The notes beneath the pieces are model-generated. The model made no database searches, was not told the origin of the DNA, and saw only the letters and a list, made by a program, of their open reading frames with translations. From NCBI GenBank assembly GCA_018907035.1, contig JACCIC010000211.1, positions 201,501 to 265,500 on the forward strand: DNA of 64,000 nt, read 5' to 3'. Positions 38,779-50,398 of this stretch are shown piece by piece; positions within the stretch are counted from its first letter, which is position 1; each line of letters opens with the position of its first letter. The stretch comes from Sycobia sp. Sy_11 (taxonomy: Eukaryota; Arthropoda; Insecta; Hymenoptera; Epichrysomallidae). A program made the translations under genes and the position numbers.

Positions 38779-41700
38779 AATTATAATATAAATTTTCACT
38801 CACCGCTATTATGATTGGCGTTTGTCGGCTTGTTGTTCAGCATCATATCCTTCATCTCCATCACCACTGTGCTGTAGCTGTAGTAGGGCGCGTACTTTAG
38901 GGCCTGATACGGCTCCTGATAGTCGTCCAGCTTGACGATGTCGAGGAGCCGGTTGCCGAGGTCCCGGGGCAACGTGGGCAGCGAACCACCCGCGTACCTT
39001 CGTTTTGGGTGCAAAGACAGAGGTGTCCGTATATATACATATATACATATATAGTAGCGACGAATATGCAGCAATAAAAAAAGGGGGGCAGAGATTGAAA
39101 GAGGCGCGGCTCGGTGCGATATAAGAAAATCTGCGCTTGCATTAATATTTAATACAGTCTGTATATACAGGGACAATGAGGCAAATCTTCGAAAGAAGGA
39201 CATTTTTCCAACAATCTATAAATCTAATTAATTATTATCTTAATTAAAATTAATTAATGAATTTAATTATTTTACTTGTTTTATTTTAATACGCTAAAAT
39301 TTTAGTACGTCATCCATAAAGCTACAAAATTCAAAATTACAAGTCTAAATGTACTCGTGCCTTATATTAGATATGCAATTTATTTGATTTAGGAATTTCT
39401 CAAAATGTTTGAACATTGTTCAGAATACTTGATAATGTTGTTTAATCTGTAGAATGAATTACGTATCCTTTGTAAATATGATATTTTGTTGAATGATCAT
39501 AGTATTTTAGGTAATGTTTTTTCTTTCATTAGTTTTCTATGCAATATCTGAACATAATGTACACGTTATACATTGTTAAAAATAATTGCGAAAGTTTCAT
39601 AAAATTTTTTTGTTTCTTATTTAACGTCGCTATATTTATGCTTCCAAATATTGGTGCTAATCAACGACGGAGGTCTACGATGTGTTTTTAAACAAAGCAC
39701 ATGTAAATTATTACAGCGGTGCTTGTGTAAATCGGCCGAGACCGGGATTTGAACTCGGATCACCAAGTTACTAGTCCTTCGTAAAATATTTAGCCTCTTT
39801 ATATTCTTAGTAAATTTACAAATAGTTCAAGCATTCTATACATAATTTCTGTTCTTTGTTTTAAGAAACCACTGTATTTTGCTAACTACGCGTGACGTAT
39901 ATACCGGGTGTTCCTGCAGTACATATTTAAATGTATATATATATATAAAGTAAATTATTGCAAAGACTTCGAAGTATGTATAGTACCGCATTGCCAGAAT
40001 AGTAACGGAAACAAACTTATAAAATGTTTTTGAAATCTCCTGCTACACCGTCCCTATATATACATTCACGGTACTTTAGTCTCCTGTGTACGAGGTGCGG
40101 TCGCACTGAGCATCATCATATATATATATATATAGAGGGAGTATATAGAGCGGTTCGCCCACGGTGCATTGCCACCGTCGGATGTGTCGAGTCGCCGCCA
40201 CTGGTATAGCGAAGCTGTTTGGGTAGTGAAGTTCGAGCGATGTTTTAGAGTGGAGGAAGGAGTATAGTCGTATTTTTTTGATTTTTTGTATCAGTTATGC
40301 AGCTCGATTAAACATACGCTTAATTAACACAGTTGCGATATACTGCAAGTTAATTTTTATCTATTTTTGTTTTATTCTGAGAATTAATTTGAATTTCAAG
40401 CGTACTGACAACTCATCAGGATGCAGAAAAAAGTTCCGGAATGGTGAAATAACCGACAGGAAAAGCATTTCAGTAACAATTCTCTATGTTACCTAATATA
40501 GAATTATGTTTATATATCATACATAAAATAATTGTACTTGAATAGTGTATAATTGAATACTTCTATTGGTCTTCTTGTACATCGTACATAATTCTTTGGC
40601 AAATCTAAAAAATTAATTCTTCTAAACGTGTAAACTATGTTCTTTATTTAATTGCAAAATGTCATAATTAGTATTATATTATCATTCATAAGTTAAGCAT
40701 TCGGTAGCAAAGCAACAAATAATTTATTCCCGTTTCAAGACTACTTTTAATTTTTTTATTCAGTTTTGTTTTTCCTAAAAGCTACTTAATTAAATCTTAT
40801 GAAATATTAAGAAATTGATATAAATCCAATTAATCACCGAAATTACCCGCATTTTTCACAAGCAGTTCTCAAATCTATATATGAGCAGATAAACAAAGAA
40901 AATAAAGCGCAGCTATGGGAACTAGATGAAAGATAATTAGAGCGACACGAATTTCGTACGAAAAAGAGAGTATAATGCAAAGGTAACGAGCGCGGAGGCA
41001 AGAGATGAAGAGCGAAAACGGAGAAAGATATAAAAAGGACCTGAAGAGGCTTTTTCATTGGGACGTTATTGGGAGACCGCTAACAAGCTTCATATGTCGA
41101 TTGAGAATTGCGAAACTGGTAAAGATAGACGGATAGAGAGAGAGAGAGAGAAAGCGAGATAGTTAGAGAGAATGTACAACGGAGAAAGAGAAAAAACAGA
41201 CAGAGGGAAGGGTAGGGTAAGAGAGAGAAATTGAACCGAGAGCATGAAACGAGAGGGAAAAAATGAAGACCGAACGATCACTTGCCCGCAAAGCGACGAG
41301 CGATACTTTTCTGATTTTCTAGAAAGGAGAAAATTTCGTTCCTTCGCTCTACGGGTACTTGATTGAGGGAGGGAAAGAAAGCCAGAGAGAGGTAGAAAGA
41401 GAAAGAGAAACACAAAGAGAGAGAAAGAGAGAGAGAGAGAGATAGTCTTCATTTTTCCCATTCAATGTTCGCCTGTTATCTTGTCATATATAGTTTACAT
41501 TAAAAAAGCAATAGGATTGGGAAACTTTTGAAAAACTTTTTCGCGATAGAATTGTAACTATATTACAATGAAATGTTGACGTGCAAAGCTGAAACCAGCA
41601 TGGGAACTGCATGGTATTTATGTACAATTTAATATCTTTCAAATACTGTCATATCTGTTGTATTAATATACTGATAAATGAGACAATTCTTTGCGGAAGA

Positions 41701-44700
41701 TAAGATATATTAGTAATATTATTGAAATTAAATTACAATAATGGAAAATAATTATAACTAAAGGAATTGATTAAATTTAAGTTTAAGATTTTAGTCTCTC
41801 AGTTTAAATTACTGCTTATACGGAGTATATTGAGAAGAATTACAGTGTAAGGTTAATGACCAAATTGAATTGTACGAATGAAAAATCAAAAAAATAGTGT
41901 AAATAGTTATTTTCTCATACTTATGTCAGATTTTGTGGAATGTTGTATTGTTTATTACACTATACAGAATATGGAAAGATAATTTAGAATGTAAATAGTA
42001 GGCATTTCAAATATTATAATGAACTAGAGGTAGGTTTCATTAAAAAAAAAACTTTTAGTAGTTTTGTTTTTTTTTTTTATAATTTTATCATTTATTTTAA
42101 CTTTTATCAAGAGTAAAAAAATATAATATAATGTATATAATCTTACTTGTGTAAATTTAGCATGTAAATGTTTTGTACATTTTTTGTAAAGACGACATAA
42201 AAAGTAACTCTACAATCGAATACATCAAATATATAAATATATAAATATCAAGTCACTAAGACAATCAAAACTTTTCTTTAAATTTATCGAAATATATTAT
42301 TCACTCTTTTTTTTAAATACTTCTTAAAATACAAACTTTTAAATCTTACTTATGCGGGTATCATGGCATACGTAAAATATTTTTATTTCATTTTCCTTCT
42401 TCTAAAGAAACTTTTATATTCTGCCAGTGTATCGCCGATAACTCAAATTTTACTTTGAAATATTTATCTTGGTTATCTTTTTCACATTAAATATTTTCAA
42501 TTTCACGTACTCATCTATAAATAATAGATATATTTGGCAAATTTGTTGTGATTTTTAGTCTTTTACGATATTTTACTGTAACTATAAAAGAAGCCAAGAT
42601 ATCATCAAAATAAAATTTGAATTTTTGATGTGTTTTCGCTGGAATGTGTATAAAATAACGAAATGCTCCTTGAGGTCCGTTATCAAAAGTGTTGGTCCAT
42701 TGAAATCCGAGTATTATAGGAACTAAAATTAATATAAAATTTAGAAATTTATTAATACTTGACACGTCTCCCGTCACTGACATTAATGAAAAACTTATTA
42801 TACATATTTTATTTTACTTTATCAAGTAATGTAGACATACTTGAAACGGAACGTATAGCTTGTTTTATTCATTCGATACATACATACATTTATCATACAT
42901 GAAATCTCTTATATCTTATTTAAAATGCTTACGAATGATTCACGAACGAAATGATTTCGATCGTGTGAATGAAATTTTCATACATACAAAGCACAAAATA
43001 TTCTTCATTTTCTATTATAAATTTTTATAACGTTATTAATTTTTAAGATTAAAAAAAATTCTCAATAGTGACCTTTTATCACTTATATAAATGTTTTGAT
43101 GAACTACAATTAAATCTGCTTGAATTTCTATAATATTTTTGAACCAGAATATTCTTTTAATACTATTATACAATTTTCAAACTTTATATCGAAACATATA
43201 AATTAACCGTAAATAATATATTTGGCAATCGTACACACAAATTACGGATTTACCGTTATTAGTTTAATATCGAGACAGTATTATCATTGGATCAAATCTC
43301 CGATCTATAAAAATAGTTTTCGATCCGCAAAATTTTTTACTTAAGAATATAAATTTTTTTTCTTTACTTTGTGTTAGAAATTCTACTGGTGCACGCATTT
43401 ACTTCTAAATCAATGTTGAACGAATTGAAAATACCAATAAAATACTGTAAAATTTAATTTACTTCTATGGTTCAAAGATTTATCTTAAGTACAAACGATA
43501 TAAAAATATGGAGATCAGATAAGGCTATGGTGCATGGGTCACGGATTTGATCTAAATTGCCAGATGACTCTGATTCAGTCCAAAATGAAACCTGCAAAAT
43601 TATAGGACCAAATACTGTTTTCTACATAGTACTATACTTTATTACTCACAGAGTATTCTTTTTCTGTATTCCAATTGAATATATATTCTGTAGTTGGAGA
43701 AAATTTATGAATGTAGATGACTATTTTTTGTATTGGATTCGAAGAAAACATTTCATATTAATGATAGAACTAAAACGAAATTCACATCGTGTCAAGAGTC
43801 AGAATCATTTCTGGTATGTACGAGCGACATCTATAAGGCGAATTTCTCGTTTTCGAGGTAATTCTTAAAGAGCTGGAACGAGTTTCGATGTTTATTCAAG
43901 AGTTACAATGAGTTCGCAAAATTTTTACGTGTTGGCAAAGACATGGCGTGAGTTTGTACTTCCTCATTCTAAATTGACCAAGTTCCACGGAAGATCGTAA
44001 GCTTCTACAGCGAAGCAAACTCATTCGATCTTTTTAAGAACTCATTCAAATACTTCGAACTCTTTGAGAGATCATTTGGCGTTTTGTCAACGCCTGAAAC
44101 TCACGGAGTGTCCTTGCGGGTTCACCATATTTTGCGGGCGCATTGGCTGTATCAGTGAACTCATTCGAAATTTATGAGACTTCATTCGACATATCCAAAT
44201 TTCTTCGAAAGTTCTGGAATTGGTTGGTCTTTTTATCAACGATCTCTATGATAAGTTGGTGGAAAGTTCGCGTGAAAATTCTAAAGATTTCGACTTGCAA
44301 TATTGTCTGACTATTAATCTCTATCATCTAAATTGAACCGTACTCATTGAATGCCAAATTAAACTATATACATTTATATGCATAGATTTATTGAAAGTTC
44401 TTTAGGTGTATCGATATTCCCGCTTTGAATTCGATGCTAAAAGTTGGAAATTAAAAACTACTCGGTACTGTTAATATGTTACAGAGCTCATTTTGGAGAA
44501 CATCAGAGTTACCTCGTATCAATCTGACCGAATCCGTCACACCCATAACCAATGACCTCTCTTTCTGAGATATATTTTTTCAGCCCAGGAACTGTCGATC
44601 TTCGATATCGGATTAAGAAATCGTCCCCTTTATCTCATGAAATAAATAATGAAAAAACAAAAACACATCGTATACTGATTATACCGCGCAAAACATTGCG

Positions 44701-44868
44701 CGTACTTCGTTACTATATACTGAACACGAGAAAACTTTGAAGGTCATAAATACAACTCGAGCAAGCTTCAAAATCAATGACTTTGGCACACGTGCGCGTT
44801 TCGCCTTCGAATATATGTTTACAGGACTTTATGCTTCAACCCACCCGCACTCCGGCGACTCGACATTC

Positions 44869-44904
<36 letters not shown>

Positions 44905-46948
44905 CTCCCTCTCCCTCTTTCTCTCACTCCTTGCCGCTATAGGCGCGTCCATCGAGCAGCAGGAGATTCGTGCGCTCGTTGAAGCGTATCGTGGTAAGCT
45001 CATACCTCTCGTCGTCCTCGAGGGTGTAGGCCATGAGAGCCGAGCCCTTCTCCACGGTCGCGCAGCTCGAGCCAAGATGCGAGGCGGGCTGCTTGCCGTT
45101 CACCGGGCTCGCGAAGCACTTGCGCTGCCTGTGCCGGGTGATTATGAGGAAGATCGCCACGGCCAGGAGGAGAATGACGGCGGTGAGGACGCCGATCACC
45201 ACTGCCATGTAGGTGGGATCGTCGTGTTTCGCCTGGGAAACGGGCGGCTCGGCGAGGACGGGATTGGTCGAGCCGTTGTTGTTCCTGTCGACGACGAAGA
45301 CGTCGCTCTGGGCCGGGACGTCGGTGGGGTTGGTCTGGTCCTCGCTGCTGAAGTTGCCGTGGGCCATTACTGGGGAAATGTAAGATAAGACAATTTTTTG
45401 GCGTTAGCATAAAGTGAGATTGATCGAGGTCCACCCCAGGGGGTGGTAGCTTCGCTACTTAATGTAATGCATTGGTTAAAATATTTATGATTTTTTATTT
45501 CACCCATTGAAATCAAGCGATGTGTACGATTTTCGAAACGCGACATGATCGCTATATACGTTCGACGATCTAGTTCGTCCTAATCTTTTTTATTATGACT
45601 CTTCGTGAATGAAGTTTGTAATGGCACGATTGAAAATTTGACAAGGATAAACGAATGAGCATTTGAAATGTGAAACTGATATCGTGTATTTGTAGTACCG
45701 GTTAATTGATCATTCTTCAAAACTTCAAAAATTCGAAAAAATTCGCTGTCTTTCTCTAAGTTATAAAAATAGACTTATTGGATCTAGCCCAACAATTAAT
45801 TTTTTTAATCCTTGGATATTTATCCATTCATCCAAATTTCAAAATTCAAAATAACGGATTCAAAACGTTTAGTTTTGTTTTCATTTTTTAATTTCTTAAA
45901 TTAATTTATATTTATATCCGCTAGAAACTGATAACTGAAGGCTTACAAGATTACCGATTGATCATTTGTAACCAGCATTTTGAAATTAACAATTATGAAA
46001 TAGAAATGCTTGCTATATATTTAATTTTTTAATGAACATCAAATATTTTTATTTTGAATCAATTGGATCAAATCAGTTGTGATTTTAATTTATGCATAAT
46101 AATTTTAATATTAAGTTTGCGTTCTTTAATGTTAAAAATCTATGATCATGAGTTTTTAATAGGCAAAAAAATAATTCAAATTTTTAAAATAAATAAATAT
46201 GCGAAAGCAAGTTTGGGTCCATCTTTTTCAGCTATTAATCTATTAACACAAAAAAAATATATTAATCATTATTTGTAATATTAATATAATAATAAAAACA
46301 TTAATATAAATGTCAAAGCTGGAATATATTTTTTGTTTACATCAATGTAGCAAATAATTTCTCGCGTCACGTTTCAGAATTAAGCGTTCGTCAAACTTTC
46401 TAAACCAGTCTCCCGTCTTTCAGTGCAAGCTCGATTTATTGGATATTGTTTGCCGTCGAAGGTACGAAGTCCTTTATTGTGTTCGATCGACTGTTCGTCG
46501 AGCTTAATTAGTATAATTAGAAAGGCAACATAATACATTGCTTATTAACTTTTTGAAACATAAGTTGAGCGAAAACATAAACGAGAATTTAATTGGGGAG
46601 TCCTAATTAGCTTGAATTTTTTCGTTGTTCTCAAAAATCGAAGCAACTATATTATATACAAAGATAATACAATGTTGGGAGAAGAGTTTGATTAAGTATT
46701 AAAAATATCTCCATAAGCGATGCGCATCGCAAGCTCGTATATCACAAATAATAAAGTTGCACGGACAGTTATAAATGTATAAAGTTTTATTTAAAGTAAT
46801 CGTTAATTCAAATTGAACTCGGGCAACATATGGGCGTCGTGACGAGTCGGAAGCGTAATCTGAACGTACTTCGAAATTAAACTGCTGCACGGAGGTGAAA
46901 CGAGCGATCCATTAGTTCGCGGTTTGGACTAGGTCTGTTAGAGCAAAA

Positions 46949-47008
<60 letters not shown>

Positions 47009-50000
47009 GAGGGAGGTGGACAGAAAGAAAAAAGAGCCCGAGAATGAATGCTTTAAGCGCTTGTTCCATCAAATGTACTTTCAGCGTCGACTTGCGCCAG
47101 ATTCCGAGCTTTTTGCCAGAGTCTCGCCGAGCGAGTGAGAACGAGCGGGGCTTGGCGGGATGGGGGGGGGGGCTCAATGCACACAGCGAGCCCAGAGGCA
47201 AAGTGAAAACAAAAACCGCAAACACGGGCCTCGTACGCGTACACTGTGCTCGGGATGCCCTCCCCCCCTCTCCCTCGGCAAGAAAGATGACCTACAATTT
47301 ATTTGGCCGAAAGCTCGAGAGTCGCGAGGGCTCGGCCGCGGCGCACACGTTCGCAGTCGACTTACCATTGATTTAAAAAACCGGCTTGCAAATTGTTTCG
47401 GGGAAATCGGCAGAGCGGGCGCCAGATGGAGTAAGAGAGAGGGAGAGAGATATAGAGTGACAAATTCATCATTAAAATTAATGGATCGCTCGGCGAGGGG
47501 GACGCGAGAAAGGGATCTGTCTCTCCTTGAGAGTCATTTCGATGGAAAACAACAGCTCTCCATAATCCAGATTAATCGCATTTTTGTTGTGAGTAAGTCA
47601 ATATCAATGAGATAATGTATCGATATTTGAAGAAATGTATAGTGTCATCGTATTTTTTAATTTTTATATTGTACACGGATCATATTTATGGATATTTAGC
47701 ATCTTAACTTTCCATTTCTTCAACTTAGTTTAGTGATGATAATTGAAAACAAAAATCACTAAATTCATATATACCGACATTAATTAGCATCTTACAGACT
47801 TCCGAGCTTTTGTGAAAATCCATAATCACAGCAATAACAACGGTAATGCTGCTAATTTTCAAATTTCTCTATACGAAAAATGTTATCTACCAGAAAGTTA
47901 CCAGAATTAAATTTACCTTCAGAATATTATTTAATAATCGATAAATTCGCTATTTATTAAGTTATATTATTATATTTTTTATATACTTTTACTTTTGTTT
48001 AAGTTTATAAATTCTGAATATATAAATTCGCTTTAACACATTAAAATATTATAATATAGAATCAACTATAAGTAATAAGTAATAAATCTAAAATTAACTA
48101 AAAATATACATGCAATATATAAATCTACTATTGATACGTTTTTAACAAAATTATCTTTTGTACAATTCAACAACATCAAATACATAAATTTTATCAAATA
48201 AATATCATGCTGCATGCAAAAATTTTCATCCTGCCTCGTACGCAGTACGATACACAGTATATATAGCAAATATACGATTTATCGATTCTCTGCCTTGCTC
48301 TACATCGATTTTCTCCATTGCTCTACATACATAACTTTTGTAGGGCATTTAATGCTAATCATTACAGGTACATAAATCTCGAAAAGTGTAGGAAATAGAA
48401 AAAAAAATTAACGTTTGGTCTTTAGTCGAAGGACAATGTCAGATTGAAGATGAACATTGGTTATTTTCTAGAAATTTCCAACCTTGCTCATTTTGTGATT
48501 GGGCAGGTAATTGGTACTGGTCGACATAAAAATGAGAGTCTCTTGATGATTATTATCTGACTATCTATGACTATGACTTTAAAATCGAAAGTCAGAAGTA
48601 AAGGGTTCTTGGTGATAAAGTATGTTTCATCTTTCCCACATCGATGACAGAGTCAACGTCAGCATATAGTAAACTCTAACGCTTTCGTATACATTTTTTT
48701 TTTTTGTTTCACACATATGTCGAGGCTCTGCTCGCGATATCCCACGATAATCGGGCGACGACGCCTCTATGACGCGTCCCGGGCGTTCTCGCTATCGCGC
48801 CTCCTGCAACGAGGTAAAATCGAAGCAGCCAGAGGGCGTCAGACTGAACAACCCCCCTTTCCCCGTCCAACCTGAGCACATCGTCGCGCGTCCGACATGG
48901 GAATCGGCCGCTGACACTGCCGGGGCCAGACTCGCGTAAGCCCCGCGTCATTTGTACGCGCTCTTCCGGAGGTGATTCCGAGCTTCCTCTACGGCCGGAA
49001 TCTTACGCCGCGTTATAGGGGGATTACCGCGGGGAGTAGAAACAAAGCCGGGGCGACGCGAGGCGAGGCGTCGCGCTCGTCGTCGACGCCGGACAGCATC
49101 TCTGGATATACGGGGGTGCACACGGACACACGTGGGCAGTCGCACACGCGCGCGATTGATATCGGATTTTACAGGGCGCGCATCCCGCGAAATCCGATAT
49201 TAAAGATTCCTTGCGCGTTGCAGAGTAAAGTGAAAGGCGAGCGTGCGAGCAGGGGAAAGGCTTGTGAGCGGCGGAGGGGGAGGGGTAACTTTTCGCGGAG
49301 TTGGACGAGGTGCCGTCGCGCGTCTCTGCAGTTTTTCCGCATGCCTCGCCGATGGAGGCGAGCCAGGCCGGTACAGGTATAGCTTTTCCCCAATGTCGAA
49401 TCGCTCGGTAGGTCTGGATAAAGCACTCGGCTCTGCAAGCTTGCGTATAACTATCGCGCCCGACCGTGGATATCCCATGGGGTCGAGCAGAAATGAGCGA
49501 ACTTTCGCCGAGCTTTTAATCGAGTTATCGTTTTCTGCATTCAATATATATATATATATATTAAAATTAAATCTACATGATGTTTCAAAGAAAAATTAAA
49601 GATCTTTTCTATATATATATAGACAGGGAATACGCATAGTTTGATGAATTTAAAAACAACTTTAATTTTTCCTTGCAACACCAGGCAGATACAAAACTAT
49701 AGAAAATACATACAGTAGCCAGCGGAAAAATTGCATAACAGTCGGAGCTGTCGCGAGTGTTATTTTTCCACTCTTATTCAGCTGCCTTGGTAATCTGAAA
49801 TGGAAATCCATTGCGCTAGGCAAAGGATTGTCCACTGTTCTTTTATACTGGTGAAATGGTAACTTATTTTCAAGAATATTTTATGTAAAACTACTGTGTT
49901 TATCAATGCACCAAAGCCTTTGATTTTTGCAAACGCTGTGGAAATAAGCATTTGGCAAATTTTATTTATAACTTTGAAACGTTCTTATACAGTCTAGCTA

Positions 50001-50319
50001 TTTTAGATTCAGTTTTGCAGCAATGTCAAATAGATGTGATTAAAGATCATAATTAATTATTATTTATAAAAGTTGAATATATCAATATAGTATAATCGGT
50101 AAAACTTGACTTCGATAAAACCTAGAATAAAATACTCCTTAAAGCAGCATATATGATCTGCAATCATTCGTATCAATTGAGAAAGACAGAGATGTACATA
50201 TAGTATATACATACATAAACGTTATTGACATTTTTTTTCTGTACATATACGCAAGCACGCGCAAGCGCGTGTACACGTTATAGCGGATAATGCTTGTGTG
50301 CGTGTGTGTGCGCGCGCGT

Positions 50320-50398
<79 letters not shown>

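Larger units (their letters stand above)
36142..38803 (-). other. Ddr intron, 2.7 kb
   Basis: AT-rich with a GC-richer, CpG-containing island at about 37070-37330 that includes a C run near 37189-37198. Microsatellites lie at 38626-38667 (TA) and 38740-38778 (CT), the latter ending only about 25 bases from the donor at 38803. Confidence 0.9.
38998..44927 (-). other. Ddr intron, 5.9 kb
   Basis: Mostly AT-rich. It contains a degenerate tRNA-like fragment (39735-39800), a purine-rich plus strand at 41130-41445 with GA runs, and a patch of inverted motif repeats at 43870-44190. No gene recognised. Confidence 0.85.

Noticed and set aside
44777..45388. 203-codon plus-strand open frame, the longest in the window
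   Set aside because: It is the antisense of the Ddr transmembrane exon plus a CT microsatellite; the minus-strand reading has correct splice borders, a membrane helix and matched phases.
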